Assembly (NCBI GenBank): GCA_034440635.1
Contig: JAOTON010000940.1
Coordinates: 1,126,001-1,190,000 of the forward strand
Length of the DNA: 64,000 bases
Direction: 5' to 3'
Source of the DNA: Lepas anatifera
Taxonomy: Eukaryota; Arthropoda; Thecostraca; Lepadidae
Shown here piece by piece: positions 10,965 through 22,357 of the stretch (position 1 is the stretch's first letter; every line of letters starts with the position of its first letter). The position numbers and the translations under genes were made by a program. The notes beneath the pieces are model-generated. The model made no database searches. It was not told the origin of the DNA and was given only the letters and a program-made list of their open reading frames with translations.

Positions 10965-12932
10965 CCGGAGGGAGGGGGGTCTGAACACCCTCCCTCAGAT
11001 TTTTCCGACTGTGCATAAAAATGCCGGCGCGAAGCGCCGCCGTAATTGGCGCACCCTATCCGTAATTAATTCTTCAACATTTTCTAGAATTTTACGTTTG
11101 CACCATCTCAGGTCAGGTCAACAGTGCAGGTCAAGTTACCTCAACTCCAAAAAGTTTAAGATTTCATGAGTAGGAACGGTGTGAATCTGTCTTCTTAAAA
11201 CTCATATCACATAATAGCCCCATCAATTAGCGCAAAACATATTCCGGGATTTTACATATCGATGACCTAGGATCAAATACAGGTCATGACCTCTCCATTG
11301 GAAATGCATGGGAAAACAAAAATTGAGGGAAATGGTTTTATTTATGTTGATATGTAGTTGAATACCTTCACATTCTCCAAATCGTAGTAGCTTAAGCCCC
11401 TCTCCAGGCTCATGGTGCAAGTTTGGACCTGTGATCTCTGAGAGGTTATCTTGGATTGCTTAAACCGCGCCCCAGTGGGCCTACGAGCCATCTTTGCCCT
11501 GGTGGGAGGGGGGTGTTTGAACACCCCCTCGAACTCGGCCTCTACGTGGGATAGCGAAAAAAGCGAACGCTGTTGGATAGTTCATACAAATTCATGAGGA
11601 AATTATATTTGTCACTTTTTGGCTCAGGTCAATTTTGAGGTCATGACAGGTCAAAGGAAGTGGGATTTTGAGTAGAGTTTTTGGTATCTGGCGTCTGGAG
11701 AGTTGAGTGAGACACCATTCGCTTCCTCTCGTCACGGAAAATCGAATGATGAATCAAATCGGAAAATCGAACGAGCCCTACTAGGTCAAAACTTAAAAAT
11801 GACCAGACCTCAGCTCAGGGTCACTTTTTAACCTAGCATAGTCAATATGCAATCAATCGACTCGCAATAGCAGTCTGAACGCAATGACATCAAAATAAAA
11901 GCTGGATCATTTCATGCAGTTATTGACATAAGTCTGAAAACTGCTTAAATAGCCCCAGATGACCTCTCAGAGGTCACAGGTCAAAAATTGCAACAGGAGC
12001 CTGGAAAGGGTCCCAGGATACTACGATTTAGGGAATATTGAGGTTTTCTCAGCTGTTGAGTACACAAATACAGCCCAATTTCTGTTTTCCCATGTATTTA
12101 CAATAGCGAGGTCATGGTCCGTAGTTGACCTTAGGTCATCGATATGAAAAATCCCGGAATATATGTTGTAGCACTCGGTGGGCCCATTATATGGAATAAG
12201 TTTTAATTCGATAAATTCACCCATTTCTTACTTACGCCGCTTAAACATTTTTGGAGGTGAGGTCACCTGCACTGGTGACCTGAACTGAGATGACCCAACC
12301 TTAAAATTTGGGGAAAAGTTGCGGAATCAATCAAGGATAAAGTGTGCTAAGTACGGCGGCGCCTCGCGCCGCCGTTTTTTCGTGCCGCCGGAAAACACCC
12401 GAGGGGATGTTTAAGCACCTTCCACCGGGGCGAGGGTTAAACAGGTTGACTTGGGTCAATAATTTCGCAGGAAATGATGAAAAAGTTTTTTATTTTGATA
12501 CCATTACGTTTGGATTGTTATTGCAAGTTGATTGATATGCATATTGATTATGCTAGATCAGATAAAGACCTTGACCCAGCTTTAGGTCACGTTACTTTTA
12601 TGATTTCATGTAGTATAGTCATATTATACATGGTTCAATTTTCCGTAAAAGAGGAAGCCAATGGCGCCATACAGTTTATACTAACTGAATTCAGTCAGAC
12701 GATAGGCCCCATAAACTCCTCTACACCCTATCACATTTTTTACCTGTCATGACCTAAATATTGACCTGAGACAAAAAGTGAGTAATGTAGTTTCGCGATA
12801 TATTCTTATGAACCATCTACCAGTGTTCGCGTTTCCCTCTATCCTGCATAGGAGCCGGGTTCGAGGGGAAGTGTTCTCCCCTACAGCAAAAGATGGCTCG
12901 GACACCCACCGGGGCGGGTGTTAAATAACAAA
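10965..12932. repeat. AGGTCA-rich repeat, two modules in opposite orientation
   Basis: Module U (hairpin gcgcgaagcgccgcc, AGGTCA cluster, gatatcgatgacc-like core, ctctgagaggt) runs forward at about 11025-11455 and inverted at about 11955-12400. Module V (gagccatctt, a tgaacacccc-like word, ctcaggtcaa...aggtcatgacagg) runs forward at 11485-11670 and inverted at 12725-12900. The edges carry accggagggaggggg and accggggcgggtgttaa. U is a diverged relative of the TTAA elements at 23994 and 27977. The composite is non-coding and old. Confidence 0.6.
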
Positions 12933-13189
12933 ATTCGGCCACAGGGTGCCGTTTTAAACCCCATGAACTCTAATCCCCCAGAAAAAATATTTCAGCAGTG
13001 ATCCTGTGAGCCTTATGAGGCTGGAAACATTGTTTGAAGCCATAACTCAGACATACCCAGTCTTGGACTCTCGTGCCCAGGCGCCTCGGTCACTGGACGG
13101 ACCGCCTGGGGCTAGACACCTGCGAGACAGTACTGATCACCTCGGTTCAAAACACTGTGCCCCCTGCCTGCCACACACTATTTACTACG

Positions 13190-13740
13190 TATGGCCTTGC
13201 ACCTGTCGTTGTAAACACGTAGTAATCACGTGACCCAGGTATGCGTGCCAGTCGAGCGAAGGGTCGGGGATTATCAGGGGCGGTGGCAAGTCAGCCGAAG
13301 ACTACCCCGTCAAAATGCAGCAAAATCAGTAATTGTGTAATATTTTCTCACGCAGATGTCAGATTAGGAAATAATGGTAACCACTGGAAAGCTCTTGCAA
13401 AAATACATAATAAGAACCCGTTTATAAAGCTATAGACGCCATAGGTTGCGAGATATTCATCCTAAACCGGTCGAGCCTAGTCATGGCAATTTCAATTGCG
13501 GGGGACTGTACATGTTGTCTGCTATATGAAACAATATTGGCAATATTCTACGCTGCATTCCAGTACAGCGTAGTTTAGAGCAGCGTAACTTTGCAAGTAG
13601 TTGTATTTTACGCTGCATTTTTTTAAAAACAAGATTGTGGTGTATTATTCACTTTCTATGCTGCATTATACTACTTCTACGCTATAAGCATAAGTTACGC
13701 CTTTTATGAAATGGGGCCCCGATGGGGTAAGACGCCCCTT
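13190..13740 (-). repeat. Dispersed repeat, short inverted copy
   Basis: This is the reverse-complement partner of 4561-5963. The segment 13228-13512 matches 5688-5963, and 13690-13745 matches the palindromic left end. Between them lies a short sequence with repeated tacgctgcatt words, replacing the 1 kb seen in the long copy. Confidence 0.55.
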
Positions 13741-13918
13741 TGCAAGCCTCTAGTAAAATCATAATAGTTAGAAAATGTGATAATTATCAGCAATTCCATC
13801 GATTCTATAAGGAAGATAAATGATCATGCTACGACTTGGCATCTAAAGCAGCGCTGTTGGTACCACGGTTATTTCATAATCCAGATTTCCCTAAACCCTG
13901 GGCATCTTACCCCACTCT
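13715..13918. mobile_element. Possible 200-bp MITE with GGGGTAAGACGCCCC ends
   Basis: GATGGGGTAAGACGCCCC opens the segment and GGGCATCTTACCCCACTC closes it in inverted orientation. The AT-rich interior has no coding potential. Target duplication not resolved, and the left end overlaps the preceding repeat. Confidence 0.4.
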
Positions 13919-14099
13919 CCCCCATACAGAAATGCACGACCTTGGCATAGCTGACGTAGAAAGACTGCTCAATAATTGTCTAACAAATAACAGTGCATGA
14001 CTCGACGCTGAATAATCCGTCAGTGGTCTGATATTGCTGTGAACAGTCGAGTTGCTCCATCGGGGGTAATTATCTTCATGGGGGTTCTGGAGGAAAATT

Positions 14100-14650
14100 C
14101 ATAACAGCACCTCACTTCTTCGTTATACATGATATCCATTGCCGATGTAGCTGGAGTAGGGCTGTACGGAGAAGAGAAGCTGGAGGAGTTCCCGGCACAG
14201 ATCAATTCAGTTCATCCAAGCATTAAATTCACCATGAAATCCACCAAATCAGATGGACCATTGGTCTTTCTCGACACACTGATCACGGCAAAGGAAGAAA
14301 CCTACACAACCGAACTTTATACGAAACTAATGGCATCGGGTATTATCTTACGTTAGCCATCAGCTCAGTCAAAATAGGTTAAGGAGGCAGCAGTCTCTTC
14401 ACAATTCCACCGAGCTATTCCGCTCTCCAGATACGAAAACGCCAAGTACCAATGCATGAATCAAATTAGTGAAACATTCAAGAGAAACGGCTACACAGAT
14501 GTGATGACCGAAAAGACCATTAAGACGATAACAGCAAGTAATTATAACAACAAAACTCATCGAGAAATAACAAATAAATTTGATTACCTTCCATAGACGA
14601 CCGAATATTTTGAAGCGAAGCAGACGGAACATCCTAGCCGCATTAAGGAA
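14100..14650 (+). pseudogene. Penelope-like element reverse transcriptase remnant
   Basis: A frame from about 14129 reads EEKLEEFPAQINSVHPSIKF, then FLDTLIT and ELYTKLMAS. This is the post-catalytic order typical of Penelope-like elements: a loop after YxDD, a LNxxHPxIKFT motif, FLD, then YxKP. A second piece near 14400-14600 in another frame contains FHRAIPLSRYE, ETFKRNGY and a Lys/Asn-rich end, matching the thumb region that follows. Stops at 14356 and nearby, and the frame change, show it is dead. The catalytic YADD-like block is not readable upstream (near 14120), so the element is truncated. Confidence 0.6.
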
Positions 14651-14699
14651 CAAGAACACAATTTGCAGCAAATTAGTGCAGTCAGCCCTCAAGCCTCTC

Positions 14700-15050
14700 C
14701 TTGGTATGCTGGTCGCTGCTCTTGCAATCCTTGCGAGGCGAGCCTGACAGGCTGCTGTCTCATGACAGGAGTGATGGACAGACTGTTTAATAAGTATCTT
14801 CCCTGTCCTCTGGTACTGAACCGTCCCGTCTAATAAATCACATAACCACCATCACCCTGGTGCCTTACCTTACCAGCGACGATGATTAGGCCTGAAACTT
14901 GTACAGTAATATCTAAGCCTGGACCCTTCAGCGCCTTAGGATGGAAACATATGTACTAGACAGACTGTAAATACGAAATGAAACGACACATGTGGCCAAG
15001 AAATAATACATCGGTGACAGTAAGAATGATCAGGACCAGATATAATGAAC
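14700..15050. other. No gene recognised
   Basis: Non-coding sequence downstream of the Penelope remnant, possibly part of it, but no conserved word supports this. Confidence 0.4.
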
Positions 15051-15057
15051 ATCTAGG

Positions 15058-15200
15058 ACATTGGCGGACGCAGGGGGGGCATTCCGGCCATGGCTCCCCC
15101 AAAGCGCAGGAAGGGGGCCAAACTATCTTTTGCCCCCTCCCGCAAAGCCCGTATAATTTTTTGAACATAAGGTGTTTACACTAGGTCTGTAGAGCAAAAA
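15058..15200. mobile_element. Truncated relative of the 8237-8568 MITE
   Basis: It starts CATTGGCGGACGCAGGGGG and continues with cattccggccatggctcccc, caaactatcttttgccccct and a ggtgtttacactaggtctgt-like tract, all shared in order with 8237-8430. The right half and right TIR are missing. Confidence 0.6.
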
Positions 15201-15458
15201 TTCTCCACTGGAAGACCTAACACCGAAACATCCAACCAGACCCGGACACAATAGGCATACGAATCCTGAAACGACACGTAAATCCATGAAGGAAAGGAAA
15301 AGGTACAGGTAGATAGCCCAGCGTGGCTGATCCGTCGCTGGTGCCTCACGGGAGCAGCCCCGGACAGGTACAATCGATATCGTTTTGTACGCCATTATAT
15401 TCTATTCCGATAGGTTCTGGCAGAGCCCGTGAGGATGGTACTCGTGGCTAGCGTGGCC

Positions 15459-15733
15459 CATCGGTAGATTCAGGGGGCAGAGGGGGACAGGTGCCCCCCA
15501 TCGACCCTGGGCACCCCTAAAATGTTCACGGCGCTCCTCTGAAGGGTCGATGGCGTCCCCTAAAATGTCGCCTCCCACTCTCCCCCCCCACCCAGGATGC
15601 GAAAAGTGGCGCCTCACTATGGGATTTGGCGCCTACCCGATGCTTTTTCCAGCCAAAAGTGACGCCCCCTTGATCCAGATGGCGCCCCCGGGCAAGGTGC
15701 CCCCCCCGATCGGCAATCCTAGACCCGCCCATG
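15459..15733. mobile_element. GGATCC-family hAT-like MITE, 275 bp
   Basis: The left end CATCGGTAGATTCAGGGGG and the right end ...GACCCGCCCATG are diverged forms of the family termini. Flanking octamers GCGTGGCC and GCATGGCT agree at 6 of 8. The body shares gggtcgatggcgtcccctaa and gccaaaagtgacgccccc with the 6435, 42169 and 43399 copies. Confidence 0.6.
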
Positions 15734-16204
15734 GCATGGCTTCCTGCCGAGAACTGGGTTCGGAGGCCAGAGATCCGCGGCCCTCGCCGGGATACCCACC
15801 CCACCATCGTCCCGGTATCCTACACTCACTGATGGCGAGTTTGAACTAGTAAGGCGGCACCGTGGGCAGTGCCGCTGTGCTTTGTTTACTCGTCCAGACA
15901 TTGCCAATGCAGGATTTCGTTTAATGTGCTTGATTTGTTTCTTTTGGTGTGCTTGGTGTCAATAAACGTGTATGGTACTAAAATATATGAGCCAATATTA
16001 TCCGAAATAGGAAAACAGAAATTAACATAGGCGTAGGAACCGGGGGGGATAGGGGGCCACTGCCCCCCCCCACTTTTCTGTGATGGCCCCCCGCAACGGA
16101 GATAAGAATATCAACAACTGCAATATCAAGAAAGAAACTCAAACTGGCCCGATAGCTTGCCCCTGAACCCCGTTAAACTTACCTGTGCCCCTAAACTAAG
16201 TTGA

Positions 16205-16212
16205 GGTCCTAT
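16205..16212. other. Empty target site of the 44774-50072 element
   Basis: The octamer GGTCCTAT occurs once here in the phrase gttgaggtcctatgagt. The same phrase in giant copy 2 is split by 5.3 kb, with the octamer present on both sides. This fixes the TSD length at 8. Confidence 0.9.
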
Positions 16213-16219
16213 GAGTCGA

Positions 16220-16714
16220 TTTTAAGGTCTCCAGAGCTTCTCGGGGCCCCTGAACTGACCTCTGATGCCATACGAGCTAATCTGGACCCCTTGAGCTGAA
16301 CTGAGCGCCCCTGAGATAGTATGGGCAGCATGAACTGTTCTAGGATACCACCGACCTGGGGGGCTCCTGAGCTGAGCTGGGACCGTAAAGTTAATATTGT
16401 ACCTTGAGCTAATCTGGATACCCTGTGGTGCACAGAAGACCCTCAACTTATCCGAGGCCCCCGCACAGTAATAAGGCCCCTGCCCTGAAATTGGGTTATA
16501 AGCTTTAATTGGAACCCTGAACTGTTCTGAAATCCCATATATGCCGACAAGGGGCCCCTGGATGATCCGGGCCCTAAAGCTTATCTGGTCATCAGACCTA
16601 ATATGGGCCTCTGTGTTGAACTCAGGGCCCCTGAGATGGTCTGTGACCCCTATGAGGCTTTACAGCCACTGACCTGGCAGCCGTGAGCTTAAATGGGCCC
16701 CTTGAGATGTTCAA
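16220..16714. repeat. Minisatellite, ctgagctgaactggg type
   Basis: Degenerate units of roughly 25-35 bases built on cccctgagctnanctggg. The same array type lies at 24985-25550, 50081-50590 and 54019-54600, always next to the outer ends of the giant elements. Confidence 0.75.
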
Positions 16715-16789
16715 CAGTGGCGTAGCCAGGGAAGGGGGTCCCTGGTGTCCGCGGACCCCCTTAGGCTGACCTTATCCACTAAAAACACG

Positions 16790-18420
16790 AACATTCGTCT
16801 CGGGGGCCCCCTGAGCTTGGTCTCGGAGGGGCCCTTCCAAGCTTGGTCTCAGGAGGCCCCCGATAATCGGTATCGAGGGCTCCAGAGTACCGAATACATG
16901 GATGTATTGATGTATTGATCTTGGGGGACCCCTGTGCTCACTCTCAGGGGGTCTCGAGCTTGGCCTCAGGGCCCCCAAGCTTGGTCTCAGGACCCCTCCC
17001 CGAGCTCAGTCTCACGGACCTTTCGATCTTGGTCTCACGGGCCATTCAATTTTGGTCTCAGGGGTCCCCGAGCTTGGTGTCAGGGAGCCCTCCGAGCTTG
17101 GTCTCAGATAACCCCTGAGCTTGGTCTCAGGGCCCCCGAGCTTGGTCTCAGTGCCCTCGAGCTTGGTCTCAGGGGCCCTGAGCTTAGTATCTGGGGGCCC
17201 TCCGAGCTTGGTCTCAGGGAGCTCCCGAGCTTGGTCTTAGGGGCCCTTCGAGTTTGGTCTCAGGGCCAACAAGCTTGGTCTCAGTGGTCCCCCGAGCTTG
17301 GAGTCAGAGAGACCTCCGAGCTTGATCTCAGGGCCCCCGAGATTGGTCTCAGGAGACCCCCGATCTTGGTCTCAGGGGTGCCCCCAAGCTTGGTCTCAGG
17401 CCCCCCTCTCCCCGACCTTAGTTTCAGAGGGCCCTCGAGCTTGGTCACAGGGGGGCATCCGAGGGCATCTGATGCATAAGGCTGACCGTATTCACTGGAA
17501 AACACGAGCATTGGTATCGGGGGCCCCTGATCTTGGTCTCAGGGGAGCCCCGAACTTGGTCTCAGCGCCCCAGAGCTTTGTCTCTGGGTCCTCGAGCTTG
17601 GTGTCAGGGGTCCTCCGAGCTTGGTCTCAGGGAACACCCGAGCTTGGTTTCAGGGGACCCCCGAGCTTGGTCTCAGGGGCCCCTGATCATCGGTATCGAG
17701 GGCTCCAGAGTACCGAACATTGATATCGGGGGCCCCCTGAGCTCGGACTCACGGACCTTTCGATTTCGGCCTCAGGGCGCCCCAGAGCTTGGTCTCAGGG
17801 CCCCCGAGCGTAGTCTCAGGGGACCCCTGAACTTGGACTCAGGGCCCCGAGCTTGGTCTCACGGGCCTTCCGAGCTTGGTCTCAGGGGCCCCCGATCATC
17901 GATATCGAGGGCTCTGGAATACCGAACATTGATCTCGGGGGCCCTGAGCTTGGTCTCAGAGGCTCCGAGCTTGGTCTCAGGGGACAACCGAGCTTGGTCT
18001 CAGGGTTCCCTCGAGCTTGGTCTCAGGGGCCCACGAGCTCGGTCTCAGGGGTTCAGGGCCCCTCTCAGGGTGCCCCCGACTATTGAAATCGAGGGACTCA
18101 TGAGTGGGGCACGAGCATTGGCCTCATGAGACCCAGAGTTTGGTCTCAGGGGCCCCCAGACCTGGGTTCAGGACCCCCGAGCATCAACATCGAGGGGCTC
18201 CAGAATACCGAGCACTACTCTCGGGGAGGGGGGCTCAAAATATTGATCTTGAGGGCCCCGGAACATCGGTGTCGAGTTACTCCTGAGAAAAGCGCGGACA
18301 TGGGCCTAAGGGTGCCCCTGAGCCTGATCTAAGTGGGACCCCGAGCTTGGTCTTAGGAGCCCCCGGGCATCAGTATCAAGGGGCCCCGGAGTATTGGTCT
18401 GGAGGGAGCAATTATTTTAG
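16790..18420. repeat. Minisatellite, GAGCTTGGTCTCAGGGG type
   Basis: Tandem units of about 20-25 bases with core GAGCTTGGTCTCAGGG and a variable run of C. Unit length varies and the units contain few stops, so long frames rich in SLVSG and LGLRGP appear in all frames. These are artefacts of the repeat, since neighbouring units shift frame freely. Some units are replaced by gatcatcggtatcgagggctc spacers that recur every several units. Confidence 0.9.
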
Positions 18421-19215
18421 AGGCCTCCAAATGGTGATTTCTGAGGGCCCCGAAAGTGTGGATGCAGTGGTGTAGCCAAGGGACCCTAGGCATCCGCAGA
18501 CTCCTCCCCCCTTGGGCCAATCTGAACCACTGCAAAGGATTCTGATCACGGGGCCCCCAGAGTCAGTCTCAGGGGCACCTGAAGATTCGTTCTCAGGGCG
18601 TCCCGGTTCGGCCTCAAGGCCCTCGCCCTGAGAGTCGGTCTCAAGGCCCCCGAAAGTATATTTCGGGGGCCCCAGAGAGTTGGTCTTAGGGGGCCCCAAA
18701 AGTCGGTATCAGGGGCCCCGGGAGTCTGTCTCAGGGGAGGGGGCCGAGCTAGTCTCAGGGGGCCCCAGAGAGTGGTTCTCAGGGCTCCGCAAGTCTATTT
18801 CAGGGGGCCCCTGAGAGTCAGTCTCAGAGAAACCCAAGCGTCGGTCAAGGGGACCCCAAGAGTCTGTCTTAGGGGACCCCGAGATTCGGTCTCAGGGGTC
18901 CCCCTGAAAGTCTGTCTCAGAGAACCCAAAGAGTCAGTCTCAGAGCACCCCAAGTGTCGGTCTCAGGGGGCTCTCATAGTCTCACGGGCGTCTCTCTCAG
19001 GGGTCTATATTTATTTTCAGGTGGCCCCGAGAGTTAATCCGGGGGTCCGAGAGTTAGTATAATGTGATCCGCAGAGTGCTGGTTTCAGAGGGGTAATTTT
19101 GGGAGCCCTCGAGATTTAGCCTCAGGCTGTGTCCCCCCCCACCCCGAGTTTTGGTATAAGCGGCCCCGAGAGTCAATCTCAGGGAACACCCAAAAGTTAG
19201 TCTCAGCGCTAGAGG
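18412..19215. repeat. Tract almost identical to 51677-52480
   Basis: Across about 0.8 kb I see only one or two differences from the segment 33265 bases to the right, whereas both flanks differ every 10-20 bases. It includes a second left-end-like word (cagtggtgtagccaaggg at about 18470) and the start of the GAGTCAGTCTCAGG-type array. Confidence 0.8.
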
Positions 19216-19780
19216 GCTCCCGGTTGTTAGTCTCAGGGACATCCGAGAGTTAATCTCAGGGTTCTGAGAGTAATTCCCAGAGATGCTCCCGAGTTTTGGT
19301 CTCACGGGCCCCGAGTTAGCCTTAGGCCCGCGAGAGCTAATCTGGAGCCTCTGAGAGTCAGTCTCAGAAACGCCAAAGACTCAGTCTCAGAGGTGATTCC
19401 ACCACCCCCCCCCGGCGTGTTTGTCTCAGGGGCGCCCTGGAGTAAGTCTCAGAGGGCTATCGAAAGTCATTCCCAGCCCCCCCCACCCCAAAAACAGCCT
19501 CAGGGGACCCCAAGAGCTAATCTGGATGGCCACGATAGTTAGTCTCAGCTCCCCTCCTCCAGAGCAAATCTGGGGGGCCCAATAATTAGTCTCAGAGGAG
19601 CTGCCGATAACTAATCTCAGGAGCCCCGAGAGATTCTCAGGGGCCCCCAGTTTTGATCAAGTGACGCCGTGAAACGGTCACAGAGACCCCCTGAGATCTA
19701 ATCGGGAGAGCGGCCGAAAATTAGCTTTGAGAGTGCCGCCAGGTGTTGGTCTTAGGTGGCCCCAGAGCTCAAATTTAAAT
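18540..19780. repeat. Minisatellite, GAGAGTCAGTCTCAGGGG type
   Basis: Tandem but irregular units around gagagtnagtctcagggg with intervening C runs. Homologous arrays are at 47230-48700 and 51805-53030. Non-coding. Confidence 0.85.
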
Positions 19781-20377
19781 ATCCAAAATAATATGCCTCG
19801 GAAAAAAATGTATCAACCCCTATTGCGTACTAAAAAAGACAAATTGAAACATGTCCATCAGGCACCATTATCAAAGGAAAGGCAAAAATCCATCTAATTT
19901 TACCATAAGAGCAAATCGAACAGGGAATTTGGCACTCCAGTCGATTTTTAATATATTAGCTTAACACCAATAACTACATTCCTAAATATTCCGAAATAAA
20001 CAACTTTCAAATATTTTCGTTGTTGTTGTTTGGGGTTTTAGGGCGCTTCGACTACGTGGTCATTTCGCGCCCATCCTTGTTTATAATGCACAAAAAAGTA
20101 GGGCTAGCGATTTAAGTTGTGTTCGGCACAGCACACTAGGTGGATTGGAAAACAGCTCCCAATATAACAAACCTATCAACCAAGTACAGACTACGTCTCC
20201 CAACTCCTGCCGTCAAACATTTCTGAGACACACCACGCTGTACGTGTGTCCCACTCTGCTGGTGGTCTTGCCATTCGTTCCGGGTATCCCAGACCTTTGG
20301 GCGGAGAGAGACGCACGAATGTTGTGTCCCTGTCCATGTACGCCTCTCGAACTCTCTGACCGGGGTGCCTCCCATCA

Positions 20378-22357
20378 CTACCTGGAGATGGGCGCGGCAC
20401 ATCCTGCCACACATGTTGCACGTTTCCGATACTCTCGGTGGAACCAGAATGCAGCCGTGGATGAAGAAGCTCTTTTTGTACCCTTGGCACCCAAATTCTC
20501 TTTCATTTTGAGTCTCGAAAAAACAAAATCTGTTTTCTCCTCAGTCACGTGTTGGGGGGATTTTTCCTCACACCGTAAGTTTGGAGAGGATAGCCTGCGT
20601 TTCCCGTCACGCACGATTGTGCCGGGGCATTTCCTGTTAGTTGTTTTCGTAGGTGGTGTTGGTGGAGGCGGAGGTGGCGGAGGGTATGGCGGGGGCATTA
20701 GCCCTGTATCCCCGTGACCCGGAGATAGGATGATTCCGATCTGTTCCTTGCTCACGTCACGGCCCTTTGGGGGTGCGGAGGAGGACCGCTCCGAGCCAAA
20801 CCGTTTGGTTATCTTGTTCGAGGATGTTCTGCCTTTCGATTCTGTGGACGTCTGTAATGTTGAGTTTGTTACGGTTTTGATGGTGGGTACCGCACTTCCT
20901 ACCTTTTTTGGAGTGGCTCCTTCGCTCTGTGTCACAGCAGGAGGTATTTTGGTACTCACAGGGCCGGGAGCATCTGCTCGGTTGACCCGTGCGCGTTTCG
21001 CTGCAGGGGGGTTCCTGGGACTGTTCTCCGGCTTTCTCTGTATGAGCTACTGAATGCTGCCTATTGTGAGTACCAGTCTGCATCCCTTTCTCAGCGGTGT
21101 CTCTGCTGCCACCGTTAGTCTGCGGCGCTAATGCCGACACGACCGAGTCATCCGTTGGGTCTGTCTGGACACTCTTTTTAGCTGTGACCCTATGTGGCTG
21201 GTCAGGTTGGGCTTCAACGTTCGTGACATCAAGTTGGTTATCAGGCTGTAGCACCTGACCGCCAAGCAGATTCATAAATTCACGCACGGAGAGATGCATG
21301 ATGTCTCGCATGGATGAATCCATGGTGGCAGGTGGGTTGACACGCTGCGTCTTTCCCACCAGAGCATCCCGAAAAGAAGTCGAGCGAGGAGCCGTCGTCT
21401 GTTCTATAGTCGGTTCCAGTGAGCTGGGTGTGTTGCCAACGTTGTCTCGTGCTGTGGAGGTTTCTTTGGGGGTCGTCCCCAGGACCTTGGTCTTAAGCTT
21501 TTCTCTCTCAGAGAGAAACTTGGGGCATGTACGTGACCACGCCTCATGGTCCCCACTACAAACCGCACACTTCGTGACATCAGCCTCGCAAGCAGCTTAC
21601 CCATGCCCCACAGACGAACACTTCCCACAGTGTTCCTGCCCTTTACACGACTTAGCTACGTGACCGTACCTCTGGCAACGGTAACACCGTGTGGGGTCCG
21701 GCACGTAATTACGAACATGCACGGAGAGCCAACCAACCCAAATATCTCTGGGGAGTTCCTTGCTTTCGAAAGTAAGAACGAAAGTATTCGTTGGCACGAG
21801 TTTGCCATTCAATCTCTTGCTCATTCTTCGTACTTTCGTTACACCCTGCTCCTCCAGACCGATCAGAACATCCTCCTCTGTGGAGTCTATCAGTTCCCGA
21901 CAAGTAACAACGCCCACAGCGCTGTTCTTGGTCGGATGAAGAGCGACAGAGACTGGTACACAGATCACTGCCTTTCCCTCGCCTAAATAGGAAAGGTTTT
22001 TAGCAGACAATAGGTCACGTGTTTCTGCCTCCGATGACATGGTCACTTCCAATTTTGTCCCTGAGTGCCGATAGACGTGGGTTGCTGTTCCAAACTTTGC
22101 CAGGGCCTGAGCGACCTGGAAGGGATTAAGCTTGTCACCCTCCTCAAGAGTGAGGACGAGAACTCTGGGAGTGTTCTTGTCCCCCACAGGGGTTGAAGCA
22201 CGAGCCTGGTGTGGTCTAGTTAGCGCGGGGGTCTATCATCCGTAGAGTCCATCACATCAGTGGTTTCAGAGAATGTGGTCGGGTTGGTCAAGTTCGAAGC
22301 AGGGATCGGAGTCCGTAGGGTCTTTCCAGTAGAAGTAGATGCTTGGAAGGATGCCAT
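20378..22357 (-). pseudogene. LINE ORF1 (gag-like, CCHC zinc knuckles), broken
   Basis: The likely start is the ATG at 22357 (MASFQAST). The frame shifts near 22230, continues through a globular part (LNPFQVAQALAKFGTATHVY) to CYRCQRYGHVAKSC and CGKCSSVGHG, and meets an in-frame TAA at 21599-21597. The same frame resumes at once with a third knuckle, CAVCSGDHEAWSRTCP. A further frameshift near 21010-21040 leads to a Pro-rich tail (PPPYPPPPPPPP) ending at 20378. This is nucleic-acid-binding ORF1p architecture of I/Jockey-type LINEs: an RRM-like part followed by three CCHC knuckles. ORF1p normally coats its RNA in the cytoplasm. With two frameshifts and one stop it is not functional. Confidence 0.8.

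Noticed and set aside
16934..18129. Long plus-strand frames (181 and 198 codons) rich in SLVSG and LGLRGP, and similar ones at 44923-46989 and 50715-51353
   Set aside because: They are translations of a minisatellite with few stops; all frames give the same style of sequence, unit length changes freely, and there is no start context or conserved domain.
20757..20985. C-terminal end of the minus-strand 200-codon frame (21359-20757) as the true ORF1 end
   Set aside because: The alternative frame (20959-20378) reads as a normal Ser/Lys/Pro-rich continuation, so a frameshift near 21010-21040 is more likely.
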